Source: Lasiodiplodia sp. COLG20
Taxonomy: Eukaryota; Ascomycota; Dothideomycetes; Botryosphaeriales; Botryosphaeriaceae
Assembly (NCBI GenBank): GCA_009801085.1
Contig: VNWV01000001.1
Coordinates: forward strand, 5,394,001-5,458,000
Direction: 5' to 3'
DNA length: 64,000 bases
Position 1 is the first letter of the stretch, and the number at the start of each line of letters is the position of its first letter. The position numbers and the translations under genes were made by a program. Positions 12,013 to 22,841 of this stretch are shown here, piece by piece. The notes beneath the pieces are model-generated. The model saw nothing but the letters and a program-made list of their open reading frames with translations, was not told the origin of the DNA and searched no databases.

Positions 12013-12949
12013 TTGAGTAATTGTATATAAACACTTTCTCCAATTTTCTAGGGCACCGCCACGCTTCAGGCATGAATGAATGACGAACTTAATTTCAGAT
12101 TGCTCTTGTCGTGTCGAAGCATGAGTTGCTCCACGTAAAGGGGGAAGGTAGTGGTTCTGTCAGGTCCAATCAGTGGCCTTCACTTAATTTGGGAAACCCA
12201 CCCACCAGGCTGACACGGCCGACCCTCCAGCAACTAGTAGTATATGTGACTTGATGAGGTTAGTTGAAACTGATGTCCGGATGCGTTTTTTTTTTTTATA
12301 TTTTTAATGCACATTTGCGTCCGGATATGCGCTTCAGCTCCCTTTTCTTTTTGCTTAAAAAAAATAATGTGACTCCAGCAAAGTATACAGCTCACCTTTT
12401 GCAGTCAAACTCTATGATTCTCTTGAGAGTAAACAATGATACCATTGGGCCTGTTGAAGGATGGTATAAGATCAGAGCGCTCCACATTATTGCAGAAGGA
12501 CTGTGGAATCTAGCTAGGGACCTTCAAAGAGGCCTGTCACCCAGAGCTGTTCGCACTTTGCCCCTTTCCTAGCAAGTCGACACTAACAACTACATCCTCG
12601 GCACCGCAACTCAATTATATCCTGCATTAAATCTGGTGATGTTCACAACCCCTCCTTCAATATCCGCGTCTACGCGGCTGACCCCGCGCCCCGCACCGCA
12701 CCCGCAAACCATCGCGGACCGCATTCCGCGGTTGGTAGCGGCATACGGCTAGGTAACCTGAACCACGGTGCAACTCTACCACTATAATAAATGAAGCCTG
12801 CGAACTCCAGTTGTCAGCATGCAAGCAGGACTCTTGTCTGTTCTCTTCAATTCAAGCTACTCGCCTCAGCATTACCCAGGAGAAAGAGAAAAGAAAGACA
12901 AAGCATCTCTCCTCCCATCACCTGACATCACAATAAAATAATTACCACA
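12013..12949. other. Intergenic stretch with the promoter of the GST gene
   Basis: The left half is AT-rich with T and A runs (about 12286-12364) and no credible gene. The right half is a short GC-rich block followed by a TATA-like element, TATAATAAA (12783-12791), about 160 bases before the ATG at 12950. Confidence 0.5.
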
Positions 12950-13790
12950 ATGGCAACCTCGAACACCACCTCTCAACAACCTTCCCTCCACCTCCACACC
13001 TACTTCCGCTCCTCCTGCTCCGGCCGCCTCCGCATCGCCCTGCGCCTCAAGCAGCTCCCCTTCACCACGACGGCAGTGCACCTGCTCAAGAACGAGCAAT
13101 CTGCCCCGGACTACAAGTCGCTCAACCCGTCGGGCACGGTGCCGACGCTCACGCACACGCACACCACCGGCGACGGCGGGATCCGCAAAACGGTCACGAT
13201 AACGCAATCCACGGCCGCGCTCGAGTACCTCGACGAAGCTTTTCCTTCCACGCCCGCCCTCTTCCCGCAGGGCGCGACGCCGGACGCCGTCGAGCAGCGC
13301 GCGCACGTGCGTACGCTCGTCGCCATCATCGCGTGCGACACGCAGCCGCTGACGAACAGCAAGCCGATCAAGGCGGTCAACGAGATGGGCCAGGACGGGC
13401 AGGCGTGGGCGCGGGACTGGACGGTGAGGGGGCTGGATGCGTTTGAGGGGTACCTGGCGAGGACGATGGTCGAGGCGGGCCAGGGCAAGTGGTGTGTTGG
13501 AACGGGGGTTACGGCCGCGGATGTGTGTTTGGTGCCTGCGGTGTGAGTATTATCTGCCCTTTATCTCATTTTTTTTTTTTACTTCTTCTTTCCCTTGCAT
13601 CTTCCATGGTCGTTTATTCGTTGACAGAGCTGATGATGAGTACAGGTGGGCGGCGCAGAGATGGGGCTGTGACATGGAGAGGTGGCCGAAGATTATGGGT
13701 GTGTTCCGGCACATGGAATCGTTGGATGAGGTGAAGGCAGCGCATTGGAGGAGGCAGGAGGATACGCCTGAAGAGTTTAGGGAAGCTTGA
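12950..13790 (+). CDS. Zeta-class glutathione S-transferase / maleylacetoacetate isomerase-like
   Basis: Two exons (12950-13542, 13628-13790) encode 251 residues. The N-terminal thioredoxin-fold half has the zeta-class active-site motif Ser21-Ser22-Cys23 followed by SGRLRIALRLK, then NPSGTVPTL with the conserved cis-proline, and QSTAALEYLDE, which binds the gamma-glutamyl part of glutathione. The helical C-terminal half includes RTLVAIIACDTQPLTN, a strong zeta marker (IACDIQPL-type), and the GTGVTAADVCLVPA N-capping box. Maleylacetoacetate isomerase converts maleylacetoacetate to fumarylacetoacetate in phenylalanine/tyrosine breakdown. No homogentisate-pathway neighbours are present here, so a detoxifying zeta GST is also possible. 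It converges on the minus-strand gene ending at 13988. Confidence 0.9.
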
Positions 13791-13987
13791 GGGCAGCAAA
13801 AGAACGTACAGAGGGGTGCTGTAATACCCTCCTGTAGAGCTAAGAACTGAATTGAACACGCAGTCGATCGGATTACTAAATCGATGAAAAAGCAACATTT
13901 CGTGGGTATTTGACAGGAGGTAAGGCCAATCGGCATGGGTATCTTAAAATAGACGGGGAAGAATAACAGCAAAGCATAGCAAAACCT

Positions 13988-14757
13988 CTATTTGGCCGTC
14001 GGCGCAGCATCTAACCACGCCCAGGTAACTGTCACTCTACCGCTGGCAATTGGCGCCAGTTTCTCGAATGCGCCAGGACTGACATCAAGATCAGTGGGTT
14101 CGCAGCCAGTGCCTGCGTTTCTCGGATTAGTTCGGTTTCAGCTTGCAAGAACGATACGCATTGCCCACTTACATCTGTCCACGACCGTCAGGTCCACACT
14201 GCGCTCCGCATTGACATCTTCATTGAATCTTCGCGCCCTGATCTTCATCCCGCACAGCACCACCTGGTTCGGATCCGAGCCGGTCTGCACCTCATCCCAG
14301 ATCTTGTACGACAGCGACACGATGTCGTCGTCGTCCGTGGACGTCTCGCCGCAGGCGCCGAGGCCAGGGTTGTAGAATGTGAGATCGCCGGAATGCGCTT
14401 CGGAATTATCAGGAAGGGGCAGATTCTCGCTTCCGCTGCTGTGGCTGTCAGAATCGCGATACAACTGGATAGTGCGGCGCAAAGAGATGCGCACCTCTTC
14501 TTCGATAGGCCTACGCCCAATCCTACGGCCAATGCGATTATCGCGAGGATGACGCCAAGCAGGACGAGTAGGAACACACGGCGCGTGAGCCCCAGGTACT
14601 TGCGATGCGGCGGGCATGCGGCGTCGAACCTCTGGCGCAACGTCTCACCCAGCGCGGGCTTGGTGCTTCCGCCATGCGCCTGTGCTGCGGGCTCCCATTC
14701 GGGGACTTGCGTGGAACGCGTGGGTTCGGTGGTGGGTAGTGCTGCTTCGTCTTTCAT
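13988..14757 (-). CDS. Membrane-anchored RlpA-like double-psi beta-barrel protein (expansin/Asp f 7-like family)
   Basis: Three exons read leftwards: 14757-14495, 14438-14173 and 14112-13988, giving 217 residues. The acceptor of the first intron could instead be six bases earlier in the transcript (exon 2 from 14444). Residues about 61-84 are a single transmembrane helix rich in Leu, Val, Ile and Gly, preceded by basic residues, giving a short cytoplasmic N-terminus and an outside C-terminus. The C-terminal half starts GDLTFYNPGLGACG and contains VSLSYKIWDE, LCGMKIRARR, the VDLTVVDRC core of the double-psi barrel, and DLDVSPGAFEKLAP before the final tryptophan-rich strand. Related fungal proteins lack proven enzymatic activity; in expansins and RlpA this fold binds cell-wall polysaccharide. 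A role at the cell surface is inferred. Confidence 0.88.
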
Positions 14758-15574
14758 GGTCGTTCGTATCCTCTCGTGATCGCTGGGTGGACTTGACGCG
14801 GATTGTGGGAAACGGCTGGCGACGAGTAAGGTGGCAGCGGCTGGTTACGAGCGGGAGAACATGGTGTTAAGAAGAGGGCGAACACGTGGAGGACTCAATT
14901 GGGGTTGCAGAACGAGTGAGAGTGGAACAGGGAAAGCGGCGCGGTCTGCCTTGGTTCTGCGCGAAGCGCGCGCGAGCGCGCTGGGGGGTGGCAGGGCCGG
15001 AGCGAGTCGCGCTCAGGAACATGGTTCGCAGCCTCCACCAAATCTCCGCCCCGCAATCTTAAATCATGAGCTTATCAGTCTAGCCTCAACACCACTGCCG
15101 ACGGCTTCTCAATTATTCCCCACCTTCATTGTGAGCAAACCTCGAGCCGATATTCGTGCCCTTCGACAATGCTTGCGATGCGCGACAGCTGATGAGCGTC
15201 AGCCGCGGTCAAGCTGTCAGTCGATTCGCGCCTATGTTGGTTGCTATCTATCGCAAAGTTACGCCACTTTCTTCTTAACCTCACTGGCTGGCTCTGGTCC
15301 AATGATTAGCAAAGCGCGTTTGATAAAAGCGCCAACCCGTGAGATTGTTCGCTCCTCGGATCACGGCTGTGTCAAATGCAGTGCTGAAAAAAACTGGGTA
15401 TTCATCAAGGGGCGCTATTCGCCTCCCAACAACTCTACTAACTTTTTTCTTCATCCAAAGCCAGCTTCTGGATTGAAAGTAAAATCATAGCAAAGCGCAC
15501 GTAATCTCCCCCAATGGCTGTTCTTCATGGCCACCAGGGCCTGCACCATTCACTCCCGAAGACTCATCAGCCAG
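14758..15574. other. Intergenic stretch upstream of the RlpA-like gene
   Basis: No gene is supported. The part nearest 14757 is GC-rich and is the likely promoter of the minus-strand RlpA-like gene; the part near 15575 is the 3' region of the small-protein gene. A plus-strand frame at 14831-15490 has no motif and looks like chance. Confidence 0.5.
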
Positions 15575-16025
15575 CTAATACAGGCCAATGCAAATGTCAC
15601 CCCTCACCCGCGCAGTGAGGTGGATCTCCGCCTCCAAGTCGAGCTTGATACCGACGAGCAGCGCTGCCGACTTCTGGTTGCCGTTCTCATCCGTTGCGCC
15701 CTTAAGCAGTTGGCCTATTTTCGCATTAGTATGGCTTTTCCCTCTTCATTGGGCTCTTGGAGAAGGTCTTACCAGCAGGCTGTGCAAGGTTGGCAGAGGA
15801 TGGCGGGGGAGGCAGGTGCGAGCCAGGCTGCTTGCCGTCCTTGCTGTTGACCAGGGCACGACGGCCGCCGCGAGCCTGGCCGTCCGAGTCCGAGTCGCTG
15901 TTGTAGGCGGGGCTGCTGGGGTTGCCGAAGGGGGCAGTGGTGGTGGGCTTGGTGCTGTGGAAATGATGGTAAGTCAATGACCAATGGATACGGCAGTGGG
16001 ATCAAGCATACTTGGCAGCAGACAT
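15575..16025 (-). CDS. Small conserved fungal protein of unknown function (111 residues)
   Basis: Three exons read leftwards: a 14-base first exon 16025-16012, then 15954-15773 and 15714-15575. All junctions keep phase. The N-terminal two thirds look disordered: Thr/Pro-rich, then an acidic SDSDSDG patch, a basic GGRRALV stretch and a Pro/Ser-rich run. The C-terminal third is compact and patterned, with GQLLKGATDENGNQKS followed by LLVGIKLDLEAEIHLTARVRGD and ending in IGLY. I recall this C-terminal pattern in small proteins of many filamentous ascomycetes, but know no function. The alternating hydrophobic end suggests a beta-rich or amphipathic element. A TATA box (TATATAAGG, 16206-16198) lies about 175 bases upstream. 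The tiny first exon makes the gene easy to miss. Confidence 0.8.
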
Positions 16026-16849
16026 GTTTGCGGTGGTGGTGGTGGTGATGTCTTGTCGAAGAGGACTGGATTAAGATTACGTTTGGGCGGAGTAGAAAGT
16101 CGGAACCGGCCGGCTTGTTCAGTGAGGAGTTGAATGGAGGAGTTGTTGGTAGGGAAGGCTGCTTGCTGATGGTCCTTTCACATCGAACTTCCACTGACCT
16201 TATATACAGACTTCACAGCGCTTTCGGTGTTGAGGCTTCTGGGTTGATGTGTGCCTTTCGAGCTCCAGATGCCCAATTCGGCACGCATGAATTCCCTTCC
16301 CCCTCCTCTGGGGCCGGATCGTTCGACGGAGTCGCCCGCGGCGCATCAGTAAACGCGCCGCAAAGACAGATCTTCCTAAGGTTTTGCAGCTCATGCATAG
16401 GCTGAAGCAGTGTAGCGAGCCCTCTAACGGGAAAGGAGCTTGGACCACGAAGCCGCACTGGGATTCTGAAACCAAAAGGGTCTCGCACGTTGACCCGTCG
16501 CTTACTTCTGATCTGAGCATCACGCGATATTCTCTACTCTTGCCGGACCTGGAGTCTCGGGGGGAATGTCTTCGCGACACACGTTGCTGAATTTGTTCGC
16601 CTTAATGGGTCCAAACTAAGATCTGCCACACCCAAGACAGCTCCGCGACAACTCCATCTTAGCCAACCTCCATTCCAGCCCTGCATCTGTCGCAGAGTTA
16701 CACATTCTTGTTTTCTGGCCTGAGATTTGCACATCTGGCATACTTTCTCTCAACACAAAAATTCATGCAACAACTGTCCACGACAATGACACCACCAACC
16801 CCATACGCCACAGCGCCAGCGCTACCAATACCAACAACAATCACACAAC
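16026..16849. promoter_or_regulatory. Divergent promoter region between two conserved-unknown genes
   Basis: It separates the small-protein gene (minus) from the 419-residue gene (plus). A TATA box for the minus gene is at 16206-16198. On the plus side, ATGs at 16765 and 16786 open a frame that overlaps the main start at 16850 in another frame and ends at 17076; if transcribed, this would be an overlapping upstream open frame. Confidence 0.5.
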
Positions 16850-18109
16850 ATGGTTCTCTCTATGCTCTTGGCCCTCACCACATGCCCCGCCATGCTGGGC
16901 ACACAAGAAGCGATCCGGCAATCGCAATCCAAGGAGCGACGCGAAGAACACCGCGCCCGGCGCTGCAACTTGATCGCGACATGCGTCAAGCCGTCCATCC
17001 GCAGTCGCGAGATCAACGGGCGCCAGGTCATCCTGCGCGACAACAAGCTTTACATCGACACCGGCACCGCCCCTGAAGACGAAGAAAATCCAGTCACCAA
17101 CGATCATCCCAATCTGACAGAAGAAAACGAGCGCCGCCACGGCCACCCTTTCGCCGGCTACTTCCTCCAGTACCCAGATGCTGAGTTCGAGGGTCTGGTT
17201 AGCACCATTACCGATGTTGCCCCCATCTTGAATTGGATCTATGTCGACAGAGACACCGGCGAGGTCAAGTACGGCGTGCGTGCCGATGCACAGCCGAACG
17301 TCACGGGGCCGTTTGATTGCACGCGCCTGGATCGTCGCTTGACTCTTGACGGGTGGGAAGGCTTCGTTGCAGTCGAGGAGTATCCGGCCGTCTGGGCGCT
17401 GTATTTCGACCTGGATGATGATGGCTTACGAGGGAAGGTACCCTTTGGCACAAGGATACTGGAAGTCGAGCTGCAGAGGAGAGAAAAGAAAGTCACTGTC
17501 GATGTCAAACGCGAGGCTGTGAAGGAGCAAGAGAATTTGAAGATGCAGATGGAGCAGCAAAGACAACAACAGGAAGCAGCGCAACAGCAAGAGGAGGCGC
17601 AACAACAGAGGCCAGAGGAAGATGCAGATGACAAATCTCCGAGTATCGAGACCTCTCAAGATTCACCAGCTGTTCCTCAGATCGTCGCTCATGCAGAAGC
17701 AACTGAAAGCTACCCGCATGCGCTGGACCACCACAAGCGACAATACCAGGACGAAGAGAGCGGGCATCCTGGCAATGAATCTCCTCGCCATATCAACGAA
17801 ACAGACTTTTCTCGGCTCAGGATCAGTACCAGTGCAGATTCAGGCTCACTCGCAGAGCAAACAGAAGGAACAGTTGGCACTCCCACCGATACAAATTGCG
17901 GTGCATCCATCTGGTCAGCGCCGGAAGAGACCTCGAAATCCGCGAGAAATGGCTCAGTCATTTCTCACGCTACTCCAGACAGCTCTGTCCAGGGCGACGA
18001 TGAGGTGGCTACTGCGGAAGCTGTCTTCAGGCAAAATGATGCAATAGGCGCCCCGTCACCACTGTTCTCGCAGAAGTACAGAAAGCCCTATGTTGAGGAC
18101 GACGAGTAA
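16850..18109 (+). CDS. Conserved fungal protein of unknown function (419 residues)
   Basis: A single exon encodes 419 residues. The first 45 residues begin with a short hydrophobic stretch and turn strongly basic (QSKERREEHRARR). Residues about 50-215 form an ordered region with short Tyr/Trp-rich strands (GYFLQYPDAEFEGLV, LNWIYVDRDTGEVKYG, TLDGWEGFVAVEEYPAVWALYFDLDDDGL). A Gln/Glu-rich helical segment follows (about 225-262), then a long polar, disordered tail ending in VEDDE. The pattern matches a widespread Pezizomycotina family that I recognise only as hypothetical. No transmembrane helix or catalytic motif is visible. Purine-rich codon runs in the Gln-rich part are typical of such linkers and do not suggest transfer. 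Confidence 0.8.
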   Translation: MVLSMLLALTTCPAMLGTQEAIRQSQSKERREEHRARRCNLIATCVKPSIRSREINGRQVILRDNKLYIDTGTAPEDEENPVTNDHPNLTEENERRHGHPFAGYFLQYPDAEFEGLVSTITDVAPILNWIYVDRDTGEVKYGVRADAQPNVTGPFDCTRLDRRLTLDGWEGFVAVEEYPAVWALYFDLDDDGLRGKVPFGTRILEVELQRREKKVTVDVKREAVKEQENLKMQMEQQRQQQEAAQQQEEAQQQRPEEDADDKSPSIETSQDSPAVPQIVAHAEATESYPHALDHHKRQYQDEESGHPGNESPRHINETDFSRLRISTSADSGSLAEQTEGTVGTPTDTNCGASIWSAPEETSKSARNGSVISHATPDSSVQGDDEVATAEAVFRQNDAIGAPSPLFSQKYRKPYVEDDE

Positions 18110-18721
18110 GCCGGCAGCTACGTCTTCAAATTACTTTCCTCGTAGAATTTACGTTTGCTCAATTTCTAATTCACGATTTTGTATGTTTTCTGGTTCAAGT
18201 CTACCCTTCTGCATTTTTGATTTGCATGTCGAAAAGACCGTCTATTCTGGAGGAACCTGACTTCCTTTCATCCGAGTCTTTTTTAGTCATGGTATGCCGA
18301 TTACCCATTTGTCCGCTTCAGCGATTGGCCAGACAAAGCGGGTCCAGCCCCCGCAACGGCAATACTCTATTTGGCGATCACCCGCACCTCCTTGACAAGA
18401 TGTGCCTCGTCCTGAGGGAGTGTATGGGAAAATGTGAAACCCAGCCTGACGGTCAGCTGAGCCGACCTATGCATTTTTCTTGGCGCCGTCTCACCGCACG
18501 CCTCAAACACAAAGTCGTGCCGCTTACCCATTACAGAGGCGATTACACGTGAGCCAACCGAGAGTTAAACACTTCGCAAGAGCTCTACTCCCTTACGTTT
18601 CCGTCTTACTTCGAAATGGAAGAACTCGTGGACGAGTTATCCCGGCACTTTTCGCCTACATTCCCCTTCGGACCGAAATCAAAGTAGCGTTCTGTGAACT
18701 GCTACTGCGAAGTGCGGGGCA
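18110..18721. other. Intergenic stretch, nothing recognised
   Basis: It holds the 3' end of the 419-residue gene and the promoter of the next. No TATA box, RNA gene or coding frame is convincing. Confidence 0.45.
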
Positions 18722-20155
18722 ATGTCTGGTGGTTTCTATGAGCGCTTGAGCGCTATCAGCTCGGACCCAAGCAGTCCGGATAGCATGACGGAGCTGGTTG
18801 TCGCAGCACTGGGGTCTTTCGGGCGGTACTACATTTGCTGGAAGACACGATCTGGGGAGTATAGGCAAGGTCAGTGGGCTTTTCCAATTCACCACCAGTC
18901 CTTCTCATCCACTCCATCCCAACTTCTCCTTCGTCAACGACCTATACACTAAAGCCCCCACACAGAAAGCTCCGGCCTGCCCACTCCCTTGCAAGAATGG
19001 CTCTTCCCCAGCGAAGAAAGGCAACGCACGCGCGACTTCGCAACGCTACAAGTGGTCCTCGGCCACGGCGACGACTTCTTCGCCGCCGACCGCGACGGCA
19101 AGATCGAGCGCAAAGCGAGCTCATCCGCGGCGTCGACGCCGGACCGCACGGCATCGCCGCAACCCACCGACCGCCAGTACCTCTCCCCCTCGCCCATGAG
19201 CGGCAGACCGCTAGATCGCGCCGCACGACGCAGGTCTCGAACCATGTCGCTGATCGGCCCGCCCGCCTCCAGCTTCCGGCTCAGCCAGGCGGTCAGTCCG
19301 ATCAGCGAGTTCCCTGGCGATCCCAGCCGCGGCGGCGGTGTTGGTGCTCGCGGCAGCATCAGCAGCATCGGCGCTGGGCAGAGGTTGAGTGGTAGCGGCG
19401 TGAAGGCGGTGGCGAGGCCCTTGGCTGTCGCCCGTACGAACCCAGACTGGAGGACGCGGCCGAGGACCATCGCGCTTGGCGAAGAACAGCTGCGTATACC
19501 TGAAGGGGGGCTGCGTGCGAGAGAGCAGGTGCCTCTCAGAGCGAGGGGTGCGTCGTCGCCGCCGCAGCCGCCACCAGGGATGGGGAGGGGGGAGGTGGGA
19601 GGAGGTGGAGGAGGAGGGGCAGCGTGCTGCCAGTGCGGGTGCCACGCTACTGCACAGACATCCTCTTCCTCTGCTATGCGAACTACAACCGGTGTGAGAG
19701 AGCGTCCGAGCTATACGACTGCAAGCGTGCAGGCAAAGGTGGAGCCTGCCGATCCGCCGCCGCCACCACCACCACGGCCGAAATACGTCGACACCGCCGT
19801 CCAGACGGACCCGCCTCCTCGGGTACGTCGGTCACCGTCCTCGTCGTCGCGCAAGCGGCACTCCGTCACCTCTTCCTACTCCGACACAGGCACCTTCCCG
19901 TCTTCCAATTATTCTTCCTACCTGTCTAGCACGAGCAGCAGGCGCTCCAGCAGCGCTGCGGCGACGGACATCACAACGCCGTCGACGTATGAGGGCGGCG
20001 CGCCATCAGGAAATCCGGTTCTAATGGGCAAGATGCAGGATTACTTCAGAAGCACTGGATACCAGCTGGGCGACGCATTGCGACCGACGCAGTACGGGGT
20101 GGGCTACGGGGTAGGGTATGGAGGAATTGAAACCGGGTGGTTTAGCGCCTGGTAG
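18722..20155 (+). CDS. Conserved fungal protein of unknown function with ordered N-terminus and disordered tail (445 residues)
   Basis: Two exons (18722-18869, 18966-20155) give 445 residues. The first 95 residues are the conserved part: GGFYERLSAISSDPSSP, then MTELVVAALGSFGRYYICWKT, and after the intron GLPTPLQEWLFPSEERQRTRDFATLQVVLGHGDDFFAADRDGKIE. The rest is low-complexity: Ser/Arg/Pro/Gly-rich, a Gly run next to CCQCGCH (a possible metal-binding spot, unsupported by family knowledge), a Pro run followed by KYVDTAVQTDP, and a Gly/Tyr-rich C-terminus. The FGRYYICWKT head and VDTAVQTD segment recur in filamentous fungi without assigned function. The disordered tail with many Ser-Pro sites suggests phosphoregulation (inference). 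Confidence 0.8.
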
Positions 20156-20805
20156 AGGCGGAGCATGGTGTGGTGAGGGCTCCTGCTTGTGTTGTACAAT
20201 TATGTAAGTTGGTGTATTCACTCAGATCACCCATATGTTTTTGAGAAGTACATAGACGTTGAACGCACTGTATTCATTTGTGGCGCACATAGCTGAATAT
20301 GTTGCTTGAACCCTATGGTTCCTATTTGCCAACTTGTACTTTGGTACTGATGTACATTGGAGCCCCTCGGTAACTCACTGGAGCGCAATACTAGCAACTC
20401 TTTCTTCCTCTGTGTGAGACTTCATTTCTACTTCCTTCTCATGAAAACAGTTGCATGTATCTGGGGCGCATTGTGCCCATCATTGCCTCCTCACTTTGAA
20501 CTATGCTTCACTCTAAGATCTAGATCTCTTCTGAATCATTGGAAAGCGCCGCAGAAACCTACGCAAAATATTGCCTTTCACTTCCCGCAATGATTTTCAC
20601 TTTTCAAAGTCACAAGTAATCGCATCCATGAAAATGATAAAGCTAAAGGAGTGACAGCCTGATTGGTCCACCATGTGCGCTAGTGGATTCAGGTTTAGCG
20701 CTGCCGACACGCACACAGTCCAATCTTTACTTAAACCACAAGCTACCTACCCGGCCAGCGACAATTTCCCCAGTACTTCAATTTGTGCCCAAATCTTCTC
20801 ACGCA
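20156..20805. other. Convergent 3' intergenic region
   Basis: The genes on both sides end here. The sequence is AT-richer than its surroundings and holds only 3' untranslated and terminator sequence; no structure was singled out. Confidence 0.5.
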
Positions 20806-22252
20806 TCAGTAGCGACAGTGTCCGCAGTACCCACAGTCATCCGCTGAGCACGCCGTGAAGTCTTTCTCAGACTCGTCATCGCTGTCGAACGACACACCGC
20901 CGTAACCACTGTCCGAACCCGCAGAGAAATATCGCTCTTCACCGCTATCGTTCAACTCATCCTCAGAGCTGCTTTGATGCTCGTCGCAAGATCCCTCAAT
21001 CCACCATGTTTTCAAATCATCCGGAAGCACACCTGGAGCGGGCGGCAATTGCTCCCGAATTTCCAGGACATCCACAGCTTTCCGCCGTATCTCTAGCCGG
21101 CCATCTGTTCTGCTCTTCGCCACAGCTGCAATTTCCCTGATCAGCTTCGCAAGCTGACGGAGAGTATCCTCATTCTCATTTTCCCACTTCCCAATGTCCC
21201 TGCGGACGTTCTGGACGCGAATATCCTCGAATGTGCCGCGAGTGTGGAATGCGAGGACAAAATTAGGTATCTGCGTCACCCAAAGCCGAGGAATTTCTTC
21301 AGCCAGGACGTCGTGGTCCATCCTCTTGACTGACCGGGTCTTCAAGTCAAAGATGGAATCTTGGCTCACCAGACGCCCACCCTGCCGGATGTCTACCTTC
21401 GTTGTCGACGGCACCACGTCAGGAGAGTCACCTTCGCCCTTGGGATCAGAGTCGAGGTGTTTGAGGTACCCGTCCCCCTCGAACCGCACGACGCAATTCA
21501 AGCCCGCGAAGTCGTAATTGATGAGGCGCTGGTGCGATTGCGACCCTGCAGTCCCATCCTCCCATGTGGTGTAAGCGTCTGGGAAAGTATGCCCATAGCC
21601 TCGGACCCCCTCCATTGTCTCGGTGGGTGAGTTCTCCTTCCTGACGAAGAAGACCGTGTTTCCGACCGCTTCGACTGTGAAACGGAATGGCTTGTCGACC
21701 TTGCGGACGAAGCGAAGGAGGTTTCCGAGAGTGCTACCACAGGCGAAGATATCCACATCTTGGGTTGATGTTGTGGTGTTTCGTGCAGCGAAAGTGCGTA
21801 CCGCAAGTTCCATGGGATACTCAGGGCATCTTGCGGCATTCACATCGCGATAGTACACGCCCGAATCCTCTTCCAGCTGTTTCGGGTTCTCGAGAGGCGT
21901 CCATGCGGGTGGTGCTCCTGCATTTCCTCATCAACTCACAGTGAGCTATGGACCGCAAAGAGGTTCACTTACCTGGAATAAGGGCTACTGGATTTTCGAT
22001 GCCTCCGAGCCAGTTGTACGAGCCAACGAACTGGCAATTGGTGATGGTCGGAATATTGCTCTCCCTCTCTCCTGACACAACCAAGTCCTTTGCCGTTAGT
22101 TCCTTCAGAGATTTTCCGACCGGTGGAGATGGAGTTCTAGGCTGTGCGAATGCTGGAGCGTTGCTGAATCGGTCCATCCTCCAGGAGCCCTGGCCACGGC
22201 CACGTCCACGACCGCGATAGCTGCCTCGCCAACTGCCACGTCGATATTCCAT
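20806..22252 (-). CDS. Arg/Gly-rich conserved fungal protein with possible nuclease-type motif pair; not a prenyl synthase
   Basis: Two exons (22252-21973, 21917-20806) encode 463 residues. Residues 5-25 are an RGG-like run (RGSYRGRGRGRGQG), a common RNA-binding element. The rest has conserved blocks: VYYRDVNAARCPEYPMELAVRT, DIFACGSTLGNLLRFVR, VRGYGHTFPDAYTTWE and IPRLWVTQIPNFVLAFHTRG, ending in an acidic tail. Homologues are often auto-labelled 'geranylgeranyl pyrophosphate synthetase', but no Asp-rich DDxxD motif exists here. Glu240-x-Asp242 (RFEGDGY) and Asp284-Leu-Lys286 (FDLKT) match the spacing-tolerant E/D..(D/E)xK pattern of PD-(D/E)XK nucleases and Rai1/DXO proteins; a nuclease fold is inference. 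It is divergent from the helicase-AAA gene with 589 bases between starts, suggesting coexpression. Confidence 0.85.
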
Positions 22253-22841
22253 ATTGGGTCCCGTTAAAGAATTTCAACCGGTCAAACTAATGCGTTTGAG
22301 AAGCTGTATTTGTAACGACGGTTGCGTGGTTCTTTAAGCGGCAAAGGCGGGGCACAGCAGAAGACAGCACATTGGGTGTCCGCCTTGTTGCCTGGCGCGG
22401 CGTAGACAATCCGGAATCGTGCAGGCTGCGCACCAATCGTCCATTTTGTCTCAGGCAGCGACTCTAATACGAACAGAGCAAGCACCTTTGCGCCGCAGAC
22501 TGCGCCTCCATCGTTGCACGCTGAGATCCTGGCAAGCAATGGATATTCGCTTTACCTGGTCAAGGTGCAATGCTGCCTAGCAACAACACAGAGGATCTGT
22601 GCTTCTGCAGTGAAGTATACCCTTGCTTCGCCATTGAGTCAGTGGTATACTTATTGGTCCCACTTGCTGCAGTCACCTGCCGTGAAACGCGTGCGTTTGC
22701 ACCATCAGCCTTGTCGACGGCCTCCGACACCCCACCTCGCGACCTTATCAGCAAAACTATTCACGCACATGAAAAGCTATCAATTACCACGCCCGTAGCG
22801 TGTGATACTTGCTTCTACTCCAAAGCGACCCTCGACTCATC
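22253..22841. promoter_or_regulatory. Bidirectional promoter region of the nuclease-like / helicase-AAA pair
   Basis: This 589-base interval separates the two outward-facing start codons. There is no coding frame with any motif. It contains two moderately GC-rich flanks and no clear TATA box, so expression could be coordinated from a shared region. Confidence 0.5.
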
